This document shows, piece by piece, positions 58,860 to 64,000 of a DNA stretch of 64,000 nt. The stretch is from Arthrobacter horti (GTDB lineage Bacteria; Actinomycetota; Actinomycetes; Actinomycetales; Micrococcaceae), in assembly GCF_030731045.1 (NCBI RefSeq), contig NZ_JAVALS010000007.1, positions 104,072-168,071 on the forward strand. The letters are read 5' to 3'. The notes beneath the pieces were generated by a model, which did not search any database, was not told the origin of the DNA, and saw only the letters and a program-made list of their open reading frames with translations. Both the position numbers and the translations under genes were made by a program. Every line of letters starts with the position of its first letter. Position 1 is the stretch's first letter.

Positions 58860-60044
58860 TCAGAATCGGATCGCGTCGATCACCTTCACCCGCACGGCGA
58901 TGAGCGCCGGAATGGCGCCCGCAAGTGCACCCACCAGGACCGCGGCGGCCATGCCGAGGAGCGCCGCGCCGAGCGGGAACGGAGGGTATTCGAGCAGGGA
59001 GGGAGCGAGTTTCGACTCGATCCACGGGTTCTTCACCACCGCCACGGCCAGCAACACGCCCACCAGGCCCGCCACGGTGGTCGCCACCACGGATTCCATC
59101 ATGACGCCCACGAAGATCCGTCCGGAGGTGGCTCCGAAGCTGCGGCGGATGCCGATTTCACGGACCCTGTGGCGGACCGTCACCAGGGACACTGTGAGCA
59201 TGCCGAGCGCTCCGAGGAGCAGGATCAGGCCCGCGATCCCCCCGACCACCCATTGCACGGCCCCCAGCGGGTCACCGTACGCCAGGTAGTCCATCCGGCT
59301 CACCCCGCCGTTAACCCCCGGCAGCTGGGCCGAGATATCGGCCTCCAGTGATTGCCGTATCTGGTCAGCCTGGGCCGGGTCGACCCAGATCTTGTACTCG
59401 GCGCCCTCCAGGGCCAGCCCGAGTATGTCCCCGGCGCCTTGGAGCAGGAAGGCGCTCGGCGGTTCCTCCGGCCAGTTGTTGCGGACCACTCCGATGACCA
59501 CCGCGCTGTGCGGGCCGTCTTTCCGCAGCTGGACTCCGGGATTGCTGTGCAGCGCAGGAGACCCGAGCATCCGCCAAGTGTTCTCGTTGACCACCAGGGC
59601 GGGCGCCAGCAGCTGGTTGTCATCGGAGGAGAACCACCGGCCCTGCACCATCGCCACCCGGTGGATGGCTCCGTAGGCCGGATCCACCGTGACGGCCTGG
59701 GCCGAACGCACCCCGTCGGGGAACTGGATGTCCAGGCTGGTGCGCGAGGTCCGGGTGATCTGAGTGAACTTGTACTTCGCGGTCAGGCCGTCCATCAGCT
59801 GGATCGTCTTCTGAGCCGGGACGGGACCGTGCTCCCCGTAGAGGTTCACGTCCAGGGTCGCGGCGCGGCCGCCCTGCCGTTCGGCCTGGTCCCGCATACC
59901 CTCCCGGGCCACGTCCCCGAGCCCGAGCACACCGGTCAGGGCCGCCACGGACACGGCCACACCGATCAATGAAAGCATCACGCGCACCTTGTGCACACGG
60001 AGCTCCTGCCACGCCTCCAGGATCGTGGAGAAGAACGCGCTCAT
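58860..60044 (-). CDS. MacB/FtsX-type ABC permease
   Basis: A 394-residue permease with one N-terminal helix (about 15-40), a large extracytoplasmic domain (about 45-265) and three C-terminal helices. VRHRVREIGIRRSFGATSG before the third helix is the hallmark of FtsX/MacB permeases. The start overlaps the ATPase gene by four bases. With the ATPase and the adaptor upstream it forms a MacAB-like tripartite system, although in a Gram-positive cell without an outer membrane. Confidence 0.9.
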   Translation of the reverse strand: MSAFFSTILEAWQELRVHKVRVMLSLIGVAVSVAALTGVLGLGDVAREGMRDQAERQGGRAATLDVNLYGEHGPVPAQKTIQLMDGLTAKYKFTQITRTSRTSLDIQFPDGVRSAQAVTVDPAYGAIHRVAMVQGRWFSSDDNQLLAPALVVNENTWRMLGSPALHSNPGVQLRKDGPHSAVVIGVVRNNWPEEPPSAFLLQGAGDILGLALEGAEYKIWVDPAQADQIRQSLEADISAQLPGVNGGVSRMDYLAYGDPLGAVQWVVGGIAGLILLLGALGMLTVSLVTVRHRVREIGIRRSFGATSGRIFVGVMMESVVATTVAGLVGVLLAVAVVKNPWIESKLAPSLLEYPPFPLGAALLGMAAAVLVGALAGAIPALIAVRVKVIDAIRF

Positions 60045-60763
60045 GCGCTCACCGCCTCCTCCTGCTCGGCACCTTCCAGCTCGACGGCGGACAGGCGGCC
60101 GGTGTCCAGCCGGAACCTCCGCTCGGAGCGGACGGCGACGGCGCGGTCGTGCGTGATGGTCACCAGCGCGGCGCCGCTCTCCCGCGCCACCTCCTCGAGG
60201 AGGTCCATGACGGCCTGCCCGGTCTCGACGTCGAGCGCGCCGGTGGGCTCGTCCGCCAGGATCAGGCGGGGCCGGCGCACCAGCGCACGGGCGATCGCGA
60301 TGCGCTGCTGCTCACCGCCGGAGAGCCGGGACGGGAGGATGTCCGCCCGCTCAGCGAGGCCAACCCGGTCCAGGAGTTCGCGGGCCAGCCGCTCCCGTTG
60401 CCAGAAATCCCTGCCCGCGGCGTAGTAGAGAGGCGTCATGACGTTTTCCAGCGCCGTTCGCTCCGGGAGGAGGTTGAACTGCTGGAAGACGAACCCCACC
60501 GACTTTCCGCGCAGCCGGGCCCGCCGCTTCTCGCTCATGCGCCGCACCGGTGCACCCTGGAACTCGAGGTCGCCGCTGCTGGGCGTGTCCAGCAGACCCA
60601 GGAGGTTCAGGAGCGTGGATTTCCCGCCGCCGGAGCGTCCCACCACGGACACCCGGTCCCCTTCCTCCAGCTCGAGGTCGATCCCCCGCAGGATGTGCAA
60701 TTCGCTCCCGTCCACCAGGGTCACGGTCCGGGTCACGCCGCGAAGACTGAGAAGTGTTCCCAT
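60041..60763 (-). CDS. MacB/LolD-type ABC transporter ATPase
   Basis: The 240-residue ATPase contains Walker A GRSGGGKST, the Q-loop FVFQQFNLLPERTALENV, signature LSGGEQQRIAIARA, Walker B LILADEPTGALD and the switch His in ITHD. The LLP-x-x-TALENV stretch is typical of the lipoprotein/macrolide exporter class. It is sandwiched between adaptor and permease genes with one-base or overlapping junctions, so all three are one operon. Confidence 0.94.
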   Translation of the reverse strand: MGTLLSLRGVTRTVTLVDGSELHILRGIDLELEEGDRVSVVGRSGGGKSTLLNLLGLLDTPSSGDLEFQGAPVRRMSEKRRARLRGKSVGFVFQQFNLLPERTALENVMTPLYYAAGRDFWQRERLARELLDRVGLAERADILPSRLSGGEQQRIAIARALVRRPRLILADEPTGALDVETGQAVMDLLEEVARESGAALVTITHDRAVAVRSERRFRLDTGRLSAVELEGAEQEEAVSA

Positions 60764-60764
60764 G

Positions 60765-61991
60765 TCAGCCGCCCATCACGACCGGGCCTCCGGGCATCCC
60801 GCCCGGGCCGGCCGGTGCCTGGACGCCCGGGATGAACTCCAGGATCTCCTCGCCCTCCTTCAGGCCCTTGGTCACCTCGATGCGGGTGCCGTCATTCAGG
60901 CCGAGTGAAACGGTGCGTTCCTCAAAGCCGTCGGCCGCCCCCGAGGGACCGGGAGGAACCGGAGCGGCTGGTGCAGCTTTGGGTGCTGCGGCATCGCCTG
61001 GCGCGGAGGCGCCGCCGGACGGTGCGTCCGGCGTGCTCTTCCGGACCCAGACCACACCTTCCTTGTAGCTTCCCTTCACGGCGGTGAGCGGCACCGCCAG
61101 CGTGTTCTCCGCAATGCCCGCGGTCAGCTTCAGGCTTGCACCCAGTCCGGGGAAGACCTTCACCGAGGACGGCACCGGGCAGCTCACCGTCCCGGAGCTC
61201 GGTCCCGCGCCACTGTCGCCTCCTCCAGAGACGGGTCCCCCTCCGGGCCCCACCTGAGCCCCGGGGACGCTGCTGCCCCTCGCGCCTCCGCCGCTTCCGC
61301 CGGAGCCGCCGCCCGCCGTCGTCGGTGCAGACCCGATCCGCACGTCCGTGCACGTGAAGGGTGATGGCCCGCCGGTCACCGTGACCTCGGCCTTGCTGGG
61401 ACGGTCCAGGAGCCGGTACTGCTGCGCGGCGTCGAGGCTTCCGGAGACGCTGTACGTCCCGGGATCGATGTTCCCCACCTGGTCGCCGACGCTCACCTGC
61501 TGCCCCATCAGGACGGTGAAATCGGTCAGCACGCCGGAAGCCGGAGCCAGAATGTCCAGGTAATCGTATTCGACGGCGGGCGGCCGCGGTACGGCCGGGG
61601 TCTCTCCCGCCTTGGCGGACCCCGACGACGGCGGGGTGCCCGCGTCCTCGGTCTGGGCGGGCGTCTCGCGGGCCTTCTTGACCTGGAACAGGGGCGTCCC
61701 TTCGGCCACCGGTTTGCCGCTCTTCACGTGCAGGTAGACCACGGTGCCGGATTCCGTGCTCCGCACGCTGACCGCGGGATCGGCGGCCACGGATCCCTTC
61801 ACCTCGACCACGTTCGACACGGTCGTCTTGCCGACACTGACGGCACGTGGTCCCAGATCGACCTGTGGCGCCCCGCTTTGCTCGGTGCCCCTGGTCCCGT
61901 CGATGAACGCGATCTTGACCAGCGCCACCGCGACGACGGCCCCGATCACCAGCCAGGCGGACGGAAGAAGAACGCGGCGGATGAATCTCAT
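60765..61991 (-). CDS. HlyD/MacA-like membrane-fusion adaptor protein
   Basis: The 408-residue protein has an N-terminal membrane anchor (about 8-30) and a biotinyl-lipoyl-like hairpin region: KGSVAADPAVSVRS, VVYLHVKSGKPVAEGTPLFQV and ILAPASGVLTDFTVLMGQQVSVGD. A Gly/Ser-rich low-complexity insert of about 50 residues interrupts the beta-barrel domain, and a Pro/Ala-rich stretch precedes the end. It is the adaptor of the MacAB-like operon. A possible -10 TAGACT lies at 62043-62048. The exported substrate is unknown; antibiotics or peptides are typical. Confidence 0.88.
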   Translation of the reverse strand: MRFIRRVLLPSAWLVIGAVVAVALVKIAFIDGTRGTEQSGAPQVDLGPRAVSVGKTTVSNVVEVKGSVAADPAVSVRSTESGTVVYLHVKSGKPVAEGTPLFQVKKARETPAQTEDAGTPPSSGSAKAGETPAVPRPPAVEYDYLDILAPASGVLTDFTVLMGQQVSVGDQVGNIDPGTYSVSGSLDAAQQYRLLDRPSKAEVTVTGGPSPFTCTDVRIGSAPTTAGGGSGGSGGGARGSSVPGAQVGPGGGPVSGGGDSGAGPSSGTVSCPVPSSVKVFPGLGASLKLTAGIAENTLAVPLTAVKGSYKEGVVWVRKSTPDAPSGGASAPGDAAAPKAAPAAPVPPGPSGAADGFEERTVSLGLNDGTRIEVTKGLKEGEEILEFIPGVQAPAGPGGMPGGPVVMGG

Positions 61992-62145
61992 GTCGTGCCC
62001 CCAATGCAGACGTACACCGCGGCGAGTGCGCGGTTGTGTGCGAGTCTACTCATCGGAAGGGACAAAACATGCCATTCGGCACGGTTTCAACCAGCCGGAT
62101 GGTCACACTCCACCCAGAGGCTGACGTGACGCCGGCCAAGGGCAC

Positions 62146-62784
62146 TCAGTCGCCGGACAGGTGTCCGTTCAGCCAGTCGACCAGAGGGGTCAGACGCCGC
62201 CATTCGGCGCGCACGTTCTGCAGCGCCTCGGCCGTGGAGAACCAGGCCGGCACGCCGAACATCTTGCCCGCCGTAAGCGACTTGTGCTTCAGGAGCTCGG
62301 CGCGGGGATGGTCCACGGGATATCCGCGAGGCACACGCAGCAGCTTCTCCCCTTCGATCCGGAAGCCGGCGGACGTGAGCTCATCAATGATCCCGGCCAG
62401 TTCCACACCGCTCACAGGGGCGTCCACGGCGTCCCTGAGCCTGGTGACCTGGTCCGGGGTGTGAGCGTGGAAACCGCCGCCTACCATGAGCCCGGCGGCG
62501 TCCAGATGCAGATAGTGACCGATCCCCTCGGCTGAGGCGGCGAAGCCGCCCTGGGAGGTCTTATAGGGGGACTTGTCCTTGCTGAAGCGGATGTCACGCT
62601 GAGGCCGGAACATCTTGGCCGCTCCGAACTCCTCAGACAGCTCGTCCAGCAGCGCAGCCATCGGTTCCCGGATCAGGGACTCATAGTCGCCCTTGTGCTC
62701 GAGCCACCACTCCCGGGTGTTGTTCTCCTCCAGCGCCGCGTAGAACTCCGGCCCATCCGCCGGGAACCCCTCGAAATCACCCAT
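62146..62784 (-). CDS. DUF2461 family protein
   Basis: A 212-residue soluble protein with FPADGPEFYAALEENNTREWW at the start, RDIRFSKDKSPYKTS near 62, and the GGGFHAHTPDQVTRLRDAV stretch, matching DUF2461 (TIGR02453). The family has no established function. ATG 62784 was chosen because CAGAAT (62791-62796) lies six bases upstream, the leaderless spacing. The gene lies between the unknown gene and the MacAB-like operon. Confidence 0.88.
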   Translation of the reverse strand: MGDFEGFPADGPEFYAALEENNTREWWLEHKGDYESLIREPMAALLDELSEEFGAAKMFRPQRDIRFSKDKSPYKTSQGGFAASAEGIGHYLHLDAAGLMVGGGFHAHTPDQVTRLRDAVDAPVSGVELAGIIDELTSAGFRIEGEKLLRVPRGYPVDHPRAELLKHKSLTAGKMFGVPAWFSTAEALQNVRAEWRRLTPLVDWLNGHLSGD

Positions 62785-62790
62785 GGGATC

Positions 62791-62796
62791 ATTCTG
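62791..62796 (-). promoter_or_regulatory. -10 element (CAGAAT) of the DUF2461 gene
   Basis: On the minus strand CAGAAT ends six bases before the ATG at 62784. Confidence 0.5.
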
Positions 62797-62834
62797 CGCC
62801 ACGGAGGCGTCCGGCGACAGAGCACGTGGCCCCC

Positions 62835-63845
62835 TCAGGAGAGGGTGCGTTCCCGCCACTTCGAGATCGCGCCTTCCACTGCGGCCCGCCACTGTGCGCC
62901 ATCCGCTCCCCGGTACAGATCCTGTGAGCCGTAGGGTGAGTGCGCGGTATGAGGGCTGCTGTCCTGGATGGCCCGCTGAAGCTCATCAAGTGCCCGGGCC
63001 CCGTGCGCCCGGTAGGCCGCGACCTGGATGTGGTCCAGTCTCACGAGCAGCGAATCATCAAGGACGGCGCTCCAGGAATACCTCGCGTCCAGGAACAGCG
63101 CGTCTCTCCACCAGAACAGGTACCAGGAGGCCGGGTCCGTGGCGATCACATGGAGAGACACGTCCCTGGCCCGGACATTGCCGCCACGGTCCAGGTCCAT
63201 CGCCCAGTTGTACAGCGAACTGATGGCCTGCCCGAGTGCCATGTGAAGTGCTCTGGCCTCCGCGTTCTCCGAGAGGAGCAGGTACCGCTCCTCCGCGAGG
63301 ATCCGGCCGAGCGTCGGCTCGAGAGTACGGTGAACGAGCTGGTCACCGGGCGCGCTGAAGCCCCACAGCCTGTCCAGATAGCCTCGCAGGACCGGTAGGT
63401 ACATGCCTCCGCACAACCTCTCGGCGGCCAGATGCTGCGCATGTGCGAAGAAGCCTGACAGTTCCTCAGCCAACGCCGCGGCGAAGACGCCTGCGCGGGA
63501 TGGATCGGCGAACACCTCCCGGAACAGGGCTGGAAGCGTTCCGGAGCGCCTGGATGCCCAGGTACTGGAGAATGACCACAGCTCCACGTCACCCCCGCAG
63601 AGAAGGCGATACCCAGCCCGGAAATCTTCCTGCCCGGCCACAGAATCCGCCTGGTCGTCACGAGCCGGCGACGTCGCCATGGCAGTGAGCCATGCAGTGA
63701 TCTCCGCGGACAGAGCAGACACCTCGCCGAGCCGGCTCTGCAGAGGGTTTGCCATTGCACGTCCGGCTGCCACGAGTTCCAGAAGCATCCGCCCATCGTG
63801 CAGGAGCGTGATCCTGAGGCGTCGTTGTGGCACTGCGCTGGTCAC
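62835..63845 (-). CDS. Protein of unknown function next to the rRNA operon
   Basis: The 336-residue reading frame shows actinobacterial codon bias, but I recognise no family. It is soluble, Leu/Ala/Arg-rich and predicted mostly helical, with no signal peptide or membrane helix. Notable segments are WYLFWWRDALFLDARYSW (near 243-260), LLVRLDHIQVAAYRAHGARAL (in part) and GADGAQWRAAVEGAISKWRER at the end. The start is uncertain (GTG 63845 or an inner ATG). It is transcribed leftward, directly downstream of the 5S rRNA terminator. Confidence 0.6.
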   Translation of the reverse strand: MTSAVPQRRLRITLLHDGRMLLELVAAGRAMANPLQSRLGEVSALSAEITAWLTAMATSPARDDQADSVAGQEDFRAGYRLLCGGDVELWSFSSTWASRRSGTLPALFREVFADPSRAGVFAAALAEELSGFFAHAQHLAAERLCGGMYLPVLRGYLDRLWGFSAPGDQLVHRTLEPTLGRILAEERYLLLSENAEARALHMALGQAISSLYNWAMDLDRGGNVRARDVSLHVIATDPASWYLFWWRDALFLDARYSWSAVLDDSLLVRLDHIQVAAYRAHGARALDELQRAIQDSSPHTAHSPYGSQDLYRGADGAQWRAAVEGAISKWRERTLS

Positions 63846-63887
63846 GGAGCCGATGGTGTCACAGGTGGTTTTTTGTTTGTTAAATGC

Positions 63888-63925
63888 AGCGGCCCCGGGA
63901 GCGTCGTTGCTTCCGGGGCTTCGCT
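63888..63925 (-). terminator. Hairpin downstream of 5S rRNA
   Basis: An imperfect stem of about 16 bp (63888-63903 with 63909-63925) lies just beyond the 5S 3' end. It is the likely terminator of the leftward rRNA operon. Confidence 0.6.
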
Positions 63926-63933
63926 GGTGGTTG

Positions 63934-64000
63934 TGTCCGGCGGTGTCCTACTCTCCCACACTCTCTCGGGTGCAGTACCATCGGCGCTGTGGGTCTTAGC
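63934..64000 (-). rRNA. rrf: 5S rRNA, 3' part (truncated by the window edge)
   Basis: Read leftward, the strand gives GCTAAGACCCACAGCGCCGA, then GGTACTGCACCCGAGAGAGT and GGGAGAGTAGGACACCGCCG, the conserved 3' half of 5S rRNA. The rest of the operon lies beyond 64000. Confidence 0.93.

Overview
The window is a typical chromosomal stretch of a high-GC actinobacterium. The closest fit is the family Micrococcaceae, an Arthrobacter-like organism. I infer this from the fused RmlC-RmlD enzyme, DUF3027, DUF3263 and DUF4032 proteins, an MsiK-type sugar ATPase, c-di-AMP riboswitches in front of cell-wall hydrolases, tandem glycine riboswitches and many leaderless promoters (a TAnnnT-like -10 element 6-8 nt before the start codon). 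There is no insertion sequence, prophage, CRISPR array or clear genomic island. I count 58 protein genes, two tRNAs, the 3' part of a 5S rRNA, two c-di-AMP and two glycine riboswitches.

Layout. 0-5 kb: dTDP-L-rhamnose operon rmlA-rmlB-rmlCD ending in an LCP cell-wall ligase. 5-9 kb: inositol-phosphatase-like enzyme, membrane protein, tRNA-Arg(CCT), then an HPr-kinase-like/PqqD-like protein translationally coupled to a signal peptidase I, a Nudix hydrolase and a Tat-exported protein of unknown function. 9-15 kb: ABC exporter, aquaporin-type channel, divergent MoeA-like protein, HNH nuclease. 15-18 kb: two secreted peptidoglycan hydrolases (C40 and M23), each behind its own c-di-AMP riboswitch, and a DtxR-family regulator. 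18-24.5 kb: SerC, DUF3027/cold-shock pair, two-component system, orphan WXG100 protein, RNase HI with an extra C-terminal domain. 24.5-29 kb: GroEL behind two CIRCE operators, LytR_C protein, DUF3263, uracil-DNA glycosylase, siderophore-interacting protein. 29-38 kb: ThrE-type exporter, Fem-type transferase, and a glycine catabolic operon gcvP-gcvT-sdaA behind a glycine riboswitch.

38-49 kb: TetR/MFS pair, agmatine deiminase plus amino-acid permease behind a palindromic operator, Dps, polysaccharide deacetylase, a second glycine riboswitch driving a methylenetetrahydrofolate-reductase-like gene, a Tat-exported metallophosphoesterase behind a PHO-box-like repeat, DUF4395, a TipAS-type MerR regulator and a flavin reductase. 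49-64 kb: flotillin with a short NfeD-like partner, tRNA-Thr(TGT), DsbA-like oxidoreductase, otsAB trehalose genes, MsiK-type ATPase, GH20 hexosaminidase, DUF4032 protein, a MacAB-like tripartite exporter, DUF2461, an unknown protein, and the 5S rRNA end of an rRNA operon running leftwards.

Themes. Envelope work recurs: rhamnose supply, LCP ligation, hydrolases, Fem transferase, deacetylase and flotillin. One-carbon and serine/glycine metabolism is the second theme: serC, gcvPT, sdaA, the metF-like gene and two glycine riboswitches. The least explained unit is the kinase/PqqD-signal peptidase pair. No single locus looks like a complete unknown system; the regulatory DNA is the richest part of the window.
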